64,000 nt of DNA from Pseudomonas sp. DTU12.3 (GCF_004124275.1 NZ_CP027218.1:6102501-6166500), one strand, 5' to 3'; shown: positions 23,837 through 33,207, counted from the stretch's first letter. Made by a program: numbers and translations. Notes: generated from the letters alone by a model not told the origin.

Positions 23837-24415
23837 ATGCGTTCGCCCTACCGCACCGCACTGTTCGCCAGCCTGCTCGCGCTGATTTGCGCCGGGGTGC
23901 TGTGGGCGGCGTACGACTGGTTTCAGGGGCGTTATCTGCGCGCGTTCAGCGAGCACACCGCAGTGTTTTCCGGCGATCCGCTGCGCCTGCCCGACGATCT
24001 CGCCGGCCCCGGCAATATTCGTCTCGTGCACTTCTGGGATCCGGCGTGCCCGTGCAACGTCGGCAATCAACAGCACCTGACCGAGATGGTCGAACAGTTC
24101 AGCGGCAAGGGCGTGGAGTTCTTCGCCGTGCAAAGAACCGGCAGCCACGGTCAGTTGCCCGCCACGCTCAGCAACCTGAAAACCATCACGGTATTGCCCG
24201 GCTCCGAACAGGTCCCCGCCAGCCCGGCCGTGGCGATCTGGGATCGCAGCGGCAAGCTGGCGTACTTCGGTCCGTACAGCGAGGGCCTGACCTGCAATTC
24301 CAGCAACAGCTTCATCGAACCGATCCTCAACGCCCTGACTGAAGATCGCCCGGTCAACGCCACGCACACCCTGGCGGTGGGCTGCTACTGCCCGTGGCCG
24401 GTGGAGGCGCAGTAA
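23837..24415 (+). CDS. membrane-anchored thioredoxin-like protein (DUF6436-type)
   Basis: A 192-residue protein with an N-terminal membrane anchor (about 8-28) and a periplasmic thioredoxin-like fold. HFWDPACPCNVGNQQHL near residue 68-84 sits where thioredoxins carry CxxC, but here the motif is CPC. A cis-Pro-like segment (VPASPAVAIWD) follows near 130, and LTCNSSNSF and VGCYCPWP add three more cysteines. It resembles DUF6436 proteins. A role in periplasmic thiol chemistry or metal handling is inferred. It is followed by the Ntn-hydrolase acylase gene after about 100 bases on the same strand. Confidence 0.75.
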   Translation: MRSPYRTALFASLLALICAGVLWAAYDWFQGRYLRAFSEHTAVFSGDPLRLPDDLAGPGNIRLVHFWDPACPCNVGNQQHLTEMVEQFSGKGVEFFAVQRTGSHGQLPATLSNLKTITVLPGSEQVPASPAVAIWDRSGKLAYFGPYSEGLTCNSSNSFIEPILNALTEDRPVNATHTLAVGCYCPWPVEAQ

Positions 24416-24517
24416 GGCATTCCGGACTTTTCCCGGACAGCGATGCACGGCACAGAGGGTCTGTGCTACTTGTTTGCAGCCCGACGGGCGGCAATCCCGC
24501 ATGCACAAGGAGTCACC

Positions 24518-26929
24518 ATGAAACGCGTGTTCACCGTACTTGGCTTGCTCATCGTTGTTCTGCTTGCCGGCGTCGGCTGGTATGTCTACAGCAAACAACC
24601 GACGCGCCAGGGTCAGGTTGAACTGCGTAACCTGCAAGGTTCGGTGACCGTCCGCTACGACGAGCGCGGCGTGCCGCACATTCGTGCCGAGAACGAAACC
24701 GACCTCTACCGCGCCCTCGGTTATGTGCATGCCCAGGATCGGCTGTTCCAGATGGAAGCCATGCGTCGTCTCGCCCGTGGCGAACTGGCCGAAGTACTCG
24801 GGCCAAAACTGCTCGACATCGACAAACTGTTTCGCAGCCTGCGCATCCGTGAACGCGCCGCCAGTTATGTCGCCAGCCTCGATAAACAATCGCCGGCGTG
24901 GAAGGGCCTGCAAGCCTATCTGGATGGCATCAACCAGTATCAGGACACGCACGCTGCACCGATCGAGTTCGACGTGCTGGGCATCCCCAAACGGCCGTTT
25001 ACCGCCGAGGACAGCATCAGCGTCGCCGGCTACATGGCTTACAGCTTTGCCGCGGCGTTTCGCACCGAGCCGCTGCTGACCTACGTGCGCGATCGGCTCG
25101 GCGCCGATTACCTGAATGTCTTCGACCTCGACTGGCAGCCCAAGGGCGTGCTGGTCAACGGTCACGGCAAACCGGCACCGGCCCTCGCCGCCGGCGACTG
25201 GAAAGACCTCAACGCCCTCGCCCGCCTCAGTGAACAAGCGCTGATCGACAACGGCTTGCCGCAGTTCGAAGGCAGCAACGCCTGGGTGATTGCCGGCAGC
25301 CGCAGCCAGAGCGGCAAGCCATTGCTGGCCGGCGACCCGCACATTCGTTTCTCGGTGCCATCGGTGTGGTACGAAGCGCAATTGTCGGCGCCGGGCTTTG
25401 AGCTGTACGGCCATCATCAGGCGCTGGTGCCGTTCGCGTTTCTCGGCCACAACCTCGACTTCGGCTGGAGCCTGACCATGTTCCAGAACGACGATCTGGA
25501 TCTGATCGCCGAGAAGGTCAATCCGGACAACCCAAATCAGGTCTGGTATCGCGGCCAGTGGACCGACATGGTTGTCAGCGAACAGCAGATCAACGTGAAG
25601 GGACAGACGCCCGTCACCCTGACCCTGCGCCAGTCGCCCCACGGTCCGATCGTCAACGATGCGCTGGGCACCGCTGCCGGCAAAACGCCGATTGCGATGT
25701 GGTGGGCGTTCCTCGAAACACCGAATCCGATCCTCGAAGGTTTCTATCAGCTCAACCGAGCCGACACTCTGGCCAAGGCCCGCGCTGCCGCCGCGAAAGT
25801 ACAGGCACCGGGACTGAATCTGGTTTACGCCAATGCCAAGGGCGATATCGGCTGGTGGGCCTCGGCATTGCTGCCCAAGCGCCCGGCCGGGGTCAGGCCG
25901 GAGTTCATACTCGACGGCAGCAGCAATCAGGCGGACAAGGACGGTTTCTACCCGTTCAGCGCCAACCCGCAGGAAGAGAACCCGGCGCGCGGCTACATCG
26001 TTTCTGCAAACTTCCAGCCGCTGTCGCCGACCGGCATGGAGATTCCCGGTTACTACAACCTCGCCGACCGTGGTCAGCAACTCAATCGTCAGCTTAGCGA
26101 CAAGAGCGTCAAGTGGACGAACGAGGCCAATCAGAAACTGCAACTCGGCACGGCGACCGGTTACGGCCCGCGCGTGTTGGCGCCATTGCTGCCGGTGCTG
26201 CGCGAAGTGGTCAGCGATCCGGCACAGTTGAAACTGGTCGAGCAACTGGCGCTGTGGCCGGGCGACTATCCGCTGGATTCGGTCAGTGCGACGGTGTTCA
26301 ACCAGTTCCTCTACGACCTCGCCGATGCGGCGATGCGTGATGAGTTGGGCAATGACTTTTTCGACACGCTGCTATCGACACGAGTGATCGATTCGGCGTT
26401 GCCGAAACTGGCGGCGAATGCCGACTCACCGTGGTGGGACAACCGCAACACGCCGGCCAAAGAAACACGCGCCGACGTCGTGCGCACGGCGTGGGCGGCG
26501 AGCATGACGCATCTGAAACTGACCCTCGGCGACGATGTTGCCGGATGGCAATGGGGCGCGGCGCACACGCTGACTCACGGGCATCCGCTGGGACAGCAGA
26601 AGCCGCTGGATCGCATCTTCAATGTCGGGCCGTTTGCGGCGCCGGGCAGTCACGAAGTGCCGAACAACCTCTCGGCGAAGCTCGGCCCGGCGCCGTGGCC
26701 GGTGACTTATGGGCCGTCGACGCGGCGCTTGGTGGACTTCGCCGATCCGGCGCATGGTCTGACGATCAACCCGGTCGGGCAGAGTGGCGTGCCGTTCGAC
26801 AGTCACTATGACGATCAGGCCGAAGCGTATGTCGACGGGATGTATGTGCAGGCGCATTTCAGCGAAGAAGAGGTGACGGCGAATACGCGCAGTACCTTGA
26901 AACTGTTGCCGGCGCGGGCTGCACAATAG
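24518..26929 (+). CDS. hacB: penicillin acylase family Ntn-hydrolase (HacB-like acyl-homoserine lactone acylase)
   Basis: A predicted exported acylase of 803 residues made as a precursor: membrane/signal segment (about 5-25), alpha chain, spacer and beta chain. Self-processing should occur before Ser about 253 in QFEGSNAWVIAG, the new N-terminal nucleophile. Other family blocks are RGVPHIRAENETDLYRALGYVHAQDRLFQM and PHGPIVND. Length and N-terminus resemble P. aeruginosa HacB rather than PvdQ or QuiP, by memory of those sequences, so acyl-homoserine lactone deacylation is plausible but unproven. I chose ATG 24518 (ACAAGGAG upstream); the frame is open from 24443. Confidence 0.82.
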   Translation: MKRVFTVLGLLIVVLLAGVGWYVYSKQPTRQGQVELRNLQGSVTVRYDERGVPHIRAENETDLYRALGYVHAQDRLFQMEAMRRLARGELAEVLGPKLLDIDKLFRSLRIRERAASYVASLDKQSPAWKGLQAYLDGINQYQDTHAAPIEFDVLGIPKRPFTAEDSISVAGYMAYSFAAAFRTEPLLTYVRDRLGADYLNVFDLDWQPKGVLVNGHGKPAPALAAGDWKDLNALARLSEQALIDNGLPQFEGSNAWVIAGSRSQSGKPLLAGDPHIRFSVPSVWYEAQLSAPGFELYGHHQALVPFAFLGHNLDFGWSLTMFQNDDLDLIAEKVNPDNPNQVWYRGQWTDMVVSEQQINVKGQTPVTLTLRQSPHGPIVNDALGTAAGKTPIAMWWAFLETPNPILEGFYQLNRADTLAKARAAAAKVQAPGLNLVYANAKGDIGWWASALLPKRPAGVRPEFILDGSSNQADKDGFYPFSANPQEENPARGYIVSANFQPLSPTGMEIPGYYNLADRGQQLNRQLSDKSVKWTNEANQKLQLGTATGYGPRVLAPLLPVLREVVSDPAQLKLVEQLALWPGDYPLDSVSATVFNQFLYDLADAAMRDELGNDFFDTLLSTRVIDSALPKLAANADSPWWDNRNTPAKETRADVVRTAWAASMTHLKLTLGDDVAGWQWGAAHTLTHGHPLGQQKPLDRIFNVGPFAAPGSHEVPNNLSAKLGPAPWPVTYGPSTRRLVDFADPAHGLTINPVGQSGVPFDSHYDDQAEAYVDGMYVQAHFSEEEVTANTRSTLKLLPARAAQ

Positions 26930-26953
26930 TTCTAGGTTGCCTGGACTGACGCC

Positions 26954-27018
26954 TTCGCGAGCAGGCTCGCTCCCACAGGAGTACGCATTCCAAATGTGGG
27001 AGCGAGCCTGCTCGCGAA
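26954..27018. repeat. REPIN, GTGGGAGCGAG class (copy B2)
   Basis: Inverted REP pair (TTCGCGAGCAGGCTCGCTCC and its complement) with a short centre, between the convergent acylase and GlxA-type regulator genes. Confidence 0.9.
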
Positions 27019-27043
27019 GGGGTCATCAGCAACACCGTGAATT

Positions 27044-28009
27044 TCAGAGTGGCAGCGCAAAATTCAGCCGAAACTGCTGCGGCGTTACGCCCAATCGGCG
27101 GTTGAACACACTGCGCATATGTTGCGCATCGCGAAACCCGCACTGATACGCCACCGTCTTCAACGGCGCCGTGGTGCTTTCCAGCATCACCCGCGCCGCA
27201 TCCACCCGCGCCTGCTCGACGAACTCTGCCGGCGTAACCTTGGCTTCCCGCGCAAACACCCGGGAGAAGTTGCGCGCACTCATGTTCGCCGCATTGGCCA
27301 GATCGGCGATGGTCAGGTCGCCAGTGAGATTGGCCAGCACGTACAGCTGCACCATTGCCACTGCCGACGTCGGCTCCGCGTGCGGCGTGAGGAACGGACT
27401 GAACTGCGACTGTCCGCCAGAGCGCTGGGTAAACACCACCAGTCGTTTGGCCACGCTCAAAGCCACTTCCGCGCCGTGATCACGCGCCAGCAGATACAAC
27501 GACAGATCAATCCCCGCGGTGACCCCGGCCGAGGTGTAGAGCGTGCCGTCCTCGACGTAGAGGCGATCCGCTTCGACCCGCGTTGACGGACACAACTGCG
27601 CCAACGCCTCGGCATCGTTCCAGTGTGTAGTGGCGGTGCGCCCTTCCAGCAAACCGGCGCGCGCCAGCATGAACGCACCGTTGCAGATCGAGCCAAAGCG
27701 CTGAGCGCGAGCGCAGGCCTCGCGCAGCCAGGTGTCGAACTCACTGCCGAAATCCATGAACGGTAGCTGCGGCCCGCCGGCGACCAACAGCAGGTCATAG
27801 GCGTCGAGGGCTTCGTTGAAATGGCGATGGGCGTTGAGGATCAAGCCGTTGGAACAGGCCATCGGTGTTTTTTCCAGGCCGATCACTTCGAGCTGATAGT
27901 GATCTTGCGGCGCGAGGAAGCGATTGGCTTCGGCGAACACATCCATTGGGCCGGTGACGTCAAGCGCCTGCACACCTGAAAACACCACGATGGCAATGGT
28001 TTTACTCAT
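27044..28009 (-). CDS. GlxA-type transcriptional regulator (DJ-1/PfpI plus AraC domains)
   Basis: A 321-residue regulator. The N-terminal DJ-1/PfpI (class-I amidotransferase-like) domain covers about 1-190: IVVFSGVQALDVTGPMDVF, DLLLVAGGPQ, and the Cys elbow in RFGSICNGAFMLA. The C-terminal AraC DNA-binding domain (about 215-315) has two helix-turn-helix units, with the signature SARNFSRVFAREAKVTPAEFVEQARVD and a closing QHMRSVFNRRLGVTPQQFR. Such proteins regulate catabolism of choline-derived or amine compounds; the ligand here is unknown. It is divergent from the HD-domain gene, a possible target. Confidence 0.9.
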   Translation of the reverse strand: MSKTIAIVVFSGVQALDVTGPMDVFAEANRFLAPQDHYQLEVIGLEKTPMACSNGLILNAHRHFNEALDAYDLLLVAGGPQLPFMDFGSEFDTWLREACARAQRFGSICNGAFMLARAGLLEGRTATTHWNDAEALAQLCPSTRVEADRLYVEDGTLYTSAGVTAGIDLSLYLLARDHGAEVALSVAKRLVVFTQRSGGQSQFSPFLTPHAEPTSAVAMVQLYVLANLTGDLTIADLANAANMSARNFSRVFAREAKVTPAEFVEQARVDAARVMLESTTAPLKTVAYQCGFRDAQHMRSVFNRRLGVTPQQFRLNFALPL

Positions 28010-28032
28010 GGCTGTTGATTCCCCTTCAAAGC

Positions 28033-28107
28033 AAAGATCGCAGCCTGCGGCAGCTCCTACATGGGTAGGTGGATACCTGTAGGAGCTGCCGCAGGCTGCG
28101 ATCTTTT
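28033..28107. repeat. REPIN, GATC class (copy A5)
   Basis: Inverted REP pair with a ~20-base centre, placed in the divergent gap between the GlxA-type regulator and the HD-domain gene. REPINs usually lie between convergent or tandem genes, so a position within a promoter region is less common. Confidence 0.9.
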
Positions 28108-28232
28108 AGCTTGGCACGATTTGCAGGTGGATTGGCAAGGATCGCAGCCATGCGTTGATTGTCCGTTTAGCGTCTCAGGGAACAGACTTTGTCCATCAGC
28201 GCCACGACGGCGTTTTCGACGAGGAAACCGTT

Positions 28233-28874
28233 ATGAGCAGCACCATCGCCGGCATCAAAATCCCTGACAGCGCCCTCGCCCGGGCCACCACCGACTACAT
28301 CCGCGACATCGAGTCCGACTTGCTCTATCACCATTCGCGCCGGGTATTTCTGTTTGGCGCGTTGAGTGGCGAACGCCAGCAACTGCCCTACGACCCCGAG
28401 CTGCTGTATGTCGGCGCAATGTTCCATGACCTCGGTCTGGTCGAAGGCCATCGCAGCGATGATGAGCGCTTTGAAGTCGACGGTGCCAACGCGGCGGCGG
28501 CGTTTCTCAAGCCGTACGGGTTGAGCGATGACGACATCGAACAGGTCTGGCTGTCGATTGCCCTGCACACCACACCGGGCGTGCCGAAGCATCTGCGCCC
28601 AACCGTGGCGCTGGTGACGGCTGGTGTGGAAATGGACGTGCTGGGCATGGATTACGCGGCGTTCAGCACCGTGCAGCGTGAAGCGGTGGTGCATGCGCAC
28701 CCGCGTGGGGAAGGTTTCAAGGAGTGCATCATCTGCGCGTTTGCCGATGGCTTGCGCCACCGTCCGCAGACCACGTTTGGCAATGTGAAGACCGATGTGC
28801 TGGTAGATCAGGAGCCGGGGTTCAAGCCGATGAACTTCGTCGAAGTCATCCGCAACTCCCCTTGGGTGAACTGA
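28233..28874 (+). CDS. HD-domain protein (cyanamide hydratase-like)
   Basis: A 213-residue HD-fold metal-dependent hydrolase. Metal ligands are apparent in the early His of LLYHHSRRVFLFG (about 31), the HD pair in VGAMFHDLGLVEGH near 68, and a later His in LSIALHTTPGVP. The arrangement FLFGALSG...MFHDLG resembles the Ddi2/cyanamide hydratase branch of HD proteins rather than dGTPases or GGDEF-associated HDs; the substrate is inferred only by that resemblance. ATG 28233 has GAGGAAA upstream; the frame open from 28155 is not needed. The divergent GlxA-type gene may regulate it. Confidence 0.83.
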   Translation: MSSTIAGIKIPDSALARATTDYIRDIESDLLYHHSRRVFLFGALSGERQQLPYDPELLYVGAMFHDLGLVEGHRSDDERFEVDGANAAAAFLKPYGLSDDDIEQVWLSIALHTTPGVPKHLRPTVALVTAGVEMDVLGMDYAAFSTVQREAVVHAHPRGEGFKECIICAFADGLRHRPQTTFGNVKTDVLVDQEPGFKPMNFVEVIRNSPWVN

Positions 28875-28881
28875 GGGCAAA

Positions 28882-28959
28882 ATCAAAAGATCGCAGCCTG
28901 CGGCAGCTCCTACATTGGAATGCGTTCCCTGTAGGAGCTGCCGCAGGCTGCGATCTTTT
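28882..28959. repeat. REPIN, GATC class (copy A6)
   Basis: Inverted REP pair between the convergent HD-domain gene and the last gene of the polyamine transporter operon. Confidence 0.9.
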
Positions 28960-28963
28960 GCTG

Positions 28964-29854
28964 TTAAGCCGCTTCCGGCGAAGGTGCGCGACGCACGTCC
29001 GGCTGCTTCCACGAATCGGCTGCGCTTTCTTCGATGGCTTGCTGGATGGCTTTCTTGCGGGCTTCTTCGGCGCGGCGGCTGAAGAACCAGACCATGAAAG
29101 TCACGATCGATACCGCCAGCAGAATCAGGCTCGCCACGGCGTTGATCTCAGGCTTCACGCCCAGACGCACTGCCGAGAACACTTCCATCGGCAGGGTCGT
29201 CGAACCCGGGCCGGAGACAAAGCTCGCCAGTACCAGGTCGTCCAGCGACAGGGCGAAGGACATCATGCCGCCCGCCGCCAGCGATGGCGCGATCATCGGG
29301 ATGGTGATCAGGAAGAACACCTTCCACGGCCGTGCACCGAGGTCCATCGCCGCTTCTTCGATCGACAGGTCGAGCTCACGCAAACGCGCCGACACCACCA
29401 CCGCCACATACGCCGCACAGAACGTGGTGTGAGCGATCCAGATGGTGACGATGCCGCGCTCTTGCGGCCAGCCGATCATCTGCGCCATGGCCACGAACAG
29501 CAGCAACAGCGACAGACCGGTGATCACTTCCGGCATCACCAACGGCGCCGTCACCAGGCCGCCGAACAGCGTACGGCCCTTGAAGCGGGTGATGCGCGTC
29601 AGCACGAATGCTGCCAGTGTGCCCAGTGCCACCGCGGCGACCGCGGTGTAGCAGGCGATTTCCAGCGAGCGCAATACCGAACCCATCAGTTGCGTGTTGT
29701 CGAGCAGGCCGACGTACCACTTGATCGACCAGCCGCCCCACACCGTCACCAGTTTCGAGGCGTTGAACGAGTAGATCACCAGGATCAGCATCGGCAGGTA
29801 GATGAACAACAAACCCAGGACCAGCATCAGGCTGGAGAAACGGAAGCGCTTCAT
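28964..29854 (-). CDS. spuH: polyamine ABC transporter permease (PotI/SpuH)
   Basis: A 296-residue inner-membrane permease with about six helices and the EAA loop near residue 190 (EEAAMDLGARPWKVFFLITIPMIAPS) that contacts the ATPase. It is the last gene of the spu transport operon and overlaps the upstream permease gene by 4 bases (ATGA), which suggests translational coupling. The C-terminus is a charged tail after the last helix. Confidence 0.93.
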   Translation of the reverse strand: MKRFRFSSLMLVLGLLFIYLPMLILVIYSFNASKLVTVWGGWSIKWYVGLLDNTQLMGSVLRSLEIACYTAVAAVALGTLAAFVLTRITRFKGRTLFGGLVTAPLVMPEVITGLSLLLLFVAMAQMIGWPQERGIVTIWIAHTTFCAAYVAVVVSARLRELDLSIEEAAMDLGARPWKVFFLITIPMIAPSLAAGGMMSFALSLDDLVLASFVSGPGSTTLPMEVFSAVRLGVKPEINAVASLILLAVSIVTFMVWFFSRRAEEARKKAIQQAIEESAADSWKQPDVRRAPSPEAA

Positions 29855-30771
29855 TCTTTACCCTCCATTTCCTTGGCCTGACTGCGGTTGAACAGAATGA
29901 TCGGCACAATCAGGATCGCCAGCATCACCACCGCCAGCGCAGACGCTACCGGCCAGTCACGGTTGTTGAAGAACTCTTGCCAGAGCACTTTACCGATCAT
30001 CAGGGTTTCTGGACCGCCAAGCAGTTCCGGGATGACGAACTCGCCGACCACCGGAATGAAGACCAGCATGCAGCCGGCAATAATCCCGTTCTTGGACAGC
30101 GGAATGGTGATTTTCCAGAAACTGTTGAAGGTGCTCGAACCGAGATCGGAAGCTGCTTCCAGCAAGCTTTGATCATGCTTCACCAGGTTGGCGTACAGCG
30201 GCAGGATCATGAACGGCAGGTACGAGTAAACCACGCCGATGTACACCGCCAGGTTGGTGTTGAGGATCTGCAGCGGCTCGTCGATAAACCCCATGCTCAT
30301 CAGGAAGCCGTTGAGCAGACCGTTGTTGCTGAGGATGCCCATCCACGCGTAGACGCGGATCAGGATCGCGGTCCAGGTCGGCATCATGATCAGCAGCACC
30401 AGCACCGTTTGCATCTCTTTACGCGCGGTGGCGATGGCGTAGGCCATCGGGTAGCCGATCACCAGACAAAGAATGGTGCTGATCAGCGCCATCTTCAACG
30501 AGCCGAGGTAGGCGGCGATGTACAACTCGTCGCCGGCCAGCATCGAGTAGTTGCCCAGATTCAGCAGCAGTTGCAGCTTCTGCTCGGCGTACGTGTAGAT
30601 CTCGGTGTACGGCGGGATGGCCACGTCGGCTTCGGCAAAACTGATCTTCAGGACGATGAAGAACGGCAGCATGAAGAACAGGAACAGCCAGATGAACGGG
30701 ACCCCGATGACCAGCTGCCGGCCATTGGGGATTATTCGATTGAGGCGGCGTTTGAATTTGCGCATGTTCAT
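29851..30771 (-). CDS. spuG: polyamine ABC transporter permease (PotH/SpuG)
   Basis: A 306-residue inner-membrane permease of the PotH type, with a first helix at about 22-42 (VIGVPFIWLFLFFMLPFFIVLKISFAE region), about six helices, and an EAA-like loop LLEAASDLGSSTFNSFWKITIPLS near 205-228. It heterodimerises with the downstream PotI-type permease. It overlaps spuF and spuH by 4 bases each, so the three are tightly coupled. Confidence 0.93.
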   Translation of the reverse strand: MNMRKFKRRLNRIIPNGRQLVIGVPFIWLFLFFMLPFFIVLKISFAEADVAIPPYTEIYTYAEQKLQLLLNLGNYSMLAGDELYIAAYLGSLKMALISTILCLVIGYPMAYAIATARKEMQTVLVLLIMMPTWTAILIRVYAWMGILSNNGLLNGFLMSMGFIDEPLQILNTNLAVYIGVVYSYLPFMILPLYANLVKHDQSLLEAASDLGSSTFNSFWKITIPLSKNGIIAGCMLVFIPVVGEFVIPELLGGPETLMIGKVLWQEFFNNRDWPVASALAVVMLAILIVPIILFNRSQAKEMEGKE

Positions 30772-31910
30772 GAGCGAAGTACCACGCCGCTGTCATCTTC
30801 CCAGTACACGTAAACCTGATCGCCCCAGGTTGGACGTGCGCCGCGGCGTTCGGCGTTGGCAACGAAGGATTGCACCAGCTTGCCGCTTGGCAACTCGACG
30901 TAGAACACCGAGTGACCGCCGAGGTAGGCGATGTCATGCACCTTGCCGCTCGACCAGTTGTACTCGCAGGTCGGTTGATCGGCGGTGACCAGCAGTTTCT
31001 CCGGGCGGATCGCGTAGGTGACCGACTTGTCCTGCACCGAGGTGCTGATGCCGTGGCCGACGTAGATCTGCCGGTCGAGGTCCTTGCAGGTGATGGTCGC
31101 GTGGCCTTCGGCGTCGTCGATCACTTCACCTTCGAAGATGTTGACGTTGCCGATGAATTCACAGACCAGACGGCTGGTCGGGGTTTCGTAGATGTCGATC
31201 GGGCTGCCGATCTGGGCGATCCAGCCCAGGTGCATGATCGCGATGCGCTCGGCCATGGTCATGGCCTCTTCCTGGTCGTGCGTCACCATTACGCAGGTCA
31301 CACCCACGCGCTCGATGATTTCGACCAGCTCCAGCTGCATTTGCGAACGCAGTTTTTTATCCAGTGCACCCATCGGTTCGTCGAGCAGCAACAGCTTCGG
31401 CCGCTTGGCCAGCGAACGCGCCAGTGCCACACGCTGACGCTGACCGCCAGACAGTTGATGCGGCTTGCGCTTGGCGTACTGGCTCATCTGCACCAGCTTG
31501 AGCATCTCGGCCACGCGGGCGTCGACTTCAGCCGCCGGAATCTTGTCCTGCTTGAGGCCGAAGGCGATGTTCTGCGCCACGGTCATGTGCGGGAACAAGG
31601 CGTACGACTGGAACATCATGTTGATCGGTCGCTCGTACGGCGGCATGTCGGTGATGTCGACGCCGTCGAGAAAAATGCGCCCCTCCGTGGGCCGTTCGAA
31701 CCCTGCCAGCATCCGCAGCAGAGTGGATTTGCCCGATCCCGAACCGCCGAGCAGGGCGAAGATCTCGCCCTTCTTGATTTCCAGGGACACATCGTCCACG
31801 GCAATCGTCTCGTCGAACTTCTTCGTGACCCGGTCGATTTTGACCAACACCTGTTTCGGTGTCTGGTCGCCCTCGAGGGCTTTCTTATAGGCGCCGGAGG
31901 CAACTGCCAT
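30768..31910 (-). CDS. spuF: polyamine ABC transporter ATP-binding protein (PotG/SpuF)
   Basis: A 380-residue ATPase energising putrescine/spermidine import. It shows Walker A GGSGSGKSTLLR near residue 55, signature LSGGQRQRVALARSL near 158, Walker B LLLLDEPMGALD near 180, and the switch His in VTHDQEEA. A C-terminal TOBE/regulatory domain (about 290-375) follows, as in PotA/PotG. It overlaps spuG by 4 bases and lies 66 bases downstream of the binding-protein gene. Confidence 0.95.
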   Translation of the reverse strand: MAVASGAYKKALEGDQTPKQVLVKIDRVTKKFDETIAVDDVSLEIKKGEIFALLGGSGSGKSTLLRMLAGFERPTEGRIFLDGVDITDMPPYERPINMMFQSYALFPHMTVAQNIAFGLKQDKIPAAEVDARVAEMLKLVQMSQYAKRKPHQLSGGQRQRVALARSLAKRPKLLLLDEPMGALDKKLRSQMQLELVEIIERVGVTCVMVTHDQEEAMTMAERIAIMHLGWIAQIGSPIDIYETPTSRLVCEFIGNVNIFEGEVIDDAEGHATITCKDLDRQIYVGHGISTSVQDKSVTYAIRPEKLLVTADQPTCEYNWSSGKVHDIAYLGGHSVFYVELPSGKLVQSFVANAERRGARPTWGDQVYVYWEDDSGVVLRS

Positions 31911-31976
31911 TTACGAAACTCCCAGAAAAAAACGATGCAGTCCGCCCCGCAAGGCGAACCCAGGATAGTGTGTGCC

Positions 31977-33074
31977 TTACATCCCCGACTTGACCTTGGT
32001 CCAGCTGCGGGTCATCAGGCGCTGAATGTTCGGTGGCAACTCGGTCGATACGTAGGCCTTGTCGATAACGGCCTGCGGTGGATACACCGACTCATCGGTG
32101 CGGATGGATTGTTCCATCAGCTTGTCCGACCCAGGGTTAGGGTTGGCGTATCCGACGTAATCACTGACCTGGGCAATCACCTCAGGTTTCAGCAGATAGT
32201 TGATGAAGGCGTGAGCCTCCTTCACGTTCGACGAATCCTTCGGAATCGCCAGCATGTCGAACCACAGCGCGCCGCCCTCTTTCGGTACCGAGTAGGCGAT
32301 GTTCACGCCCTTCTTGGCTTCTTCAGCACGGTGCTTGGCCTGGAAGATATCGCCGGAGAACCCGATGGCTACGCAGATGTCGCCGTTGGCCAGATCACCG
32401 ATGTATTTCGAGGAATGGAAGTAGGTCACGTAAGGACGCACCGCGAGCAGCTTGGCGGTGGCTTTTTCGTAGTCCTTGGGATTGGTGCTGTTGGCGTTCA
32501 GGCCCATGTAGTTGAGCACGGTCGGCATCATTTCATCCGCCGAATCGAGGAACGCGACGCCGCAACTCTGCAGCTTCTTGATGTTCTCGGGTTCGAACAA
32601 CACGCCCCACGAATCGATCTTGTCGACACCCAGCACGGCTTTGACTTTATCGACGTTGTAACCGATGCCGTTGGTGCCCCACAGGTACGGCACGGCGTAC
32701 AGGTTGCCCGGATCGTTCTGTTCCAGACGCTTGAGCAGCGCCGGGTCGAGATTGGAATAGTTCGGCAGTTGCGCACGGTCGAGCTTCTGGAACGCGCCCG
32801 CCTTGATCTGCTTGCCGAGGAAGTGGTTCGACGGCACGACCACGTCGTAACCGGTACGCCCGGCCAGCAATTTGCCTTCCAGGGTTTCGTTGGAATCGAA
32901 TACGTCGTAGACCGGTTTGATCCCGGTGGCTTTCTGGAAATCTGCCAGGGTGGTCTCGCCGATGTAATCCGACCAGTTATAAATATGCACCGTACCGGCG
33001 GCCTGGGCACCGACAGCAATCGTCAGGCCAGCGGTGGCCAGCAGGGCTTTGCGCAAAGAAGAAAAAATAGGCAA
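31977..33074 (-). CDS. spuE: polyamine-binding periplasmic protein (SpuE-like)
   Basis: Binding protein of about 365 residues with a signal peptide ending at AQA (about 24). The mature protein starts GTVHIYNWSDYIGETTLADFQK, the PotF/SpuD/SpuE signature in which Trp/Tyr/Asp line the diamine pocket; SpuE prefers spermidine in P. aeruginosa. I chose the TTG at 33074 because it gives MPIFSSLRKALLATAG and has AGAGGA 7 bases upstream; the open frame to 33185 lacks a plausible signal peptide. It is paralogous to the upstream spuD product. Confidence 0.9.
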   Translation of the reverse strand: MPIFSSLRKALLATAGLTIAVGAQAAGTVHIYNWSDYIGETTLADFQKATGIKPVYDVFDSNETLEGKLLAGRTGYDVVVPSNHFLGKQIKAGAFQKLDRAQLPNYSNLDPALLKRLEQNDPGNLYAVPYLWGTNGIGYNVDKVKAVLGVDKIDSWGVLFEPENIKKLQSCGVAFLDSADEMMPTVLNYMGLNANSTNPKDYEKATAKLLAVRPYVTYFHSSKYIGDLANGDICVAIGFSGDIFQAKHRAEEAKKGVNIAYSVPKEGGALWFDMLAIPKDSSNVKEAHAFINYLLKPEVIAQVSDYVGYANPNPGSDKLMEQSIRTDESVYPPQAVIDKAYVSTELPPNIQRLMTRSWTKVKSGM

Positions 33075-33207
33075 GTGGAGGTCCTCTAAATTAGTTGGGC
33101 CCAAGTTGCCCCGCGCTGCATGACAGCCATGGCTGCCCGGCAACAAAACCGGCGCGCAACTTACCCTCAAAAACCGTTCCAGCAAAACTTTCTGTCATTT
33201 AATTAAT

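Noticed and set aside
23783..26245. 820-residue open frame on the minus strand opposite the acylase gene
   Set aside because: It is the antisense frame of the acylase and thioredoxin-like genes, a usual effect of high GC in the third codon position. No ribosome site or recognisable domains.
30870..33089. 739-residue plus-strand frame opposite spuE/spuF
   Set aside because: Antisense shadow of clear ABC transporter genes; the translation is His/Asp/Arg-rich and low in complexity.
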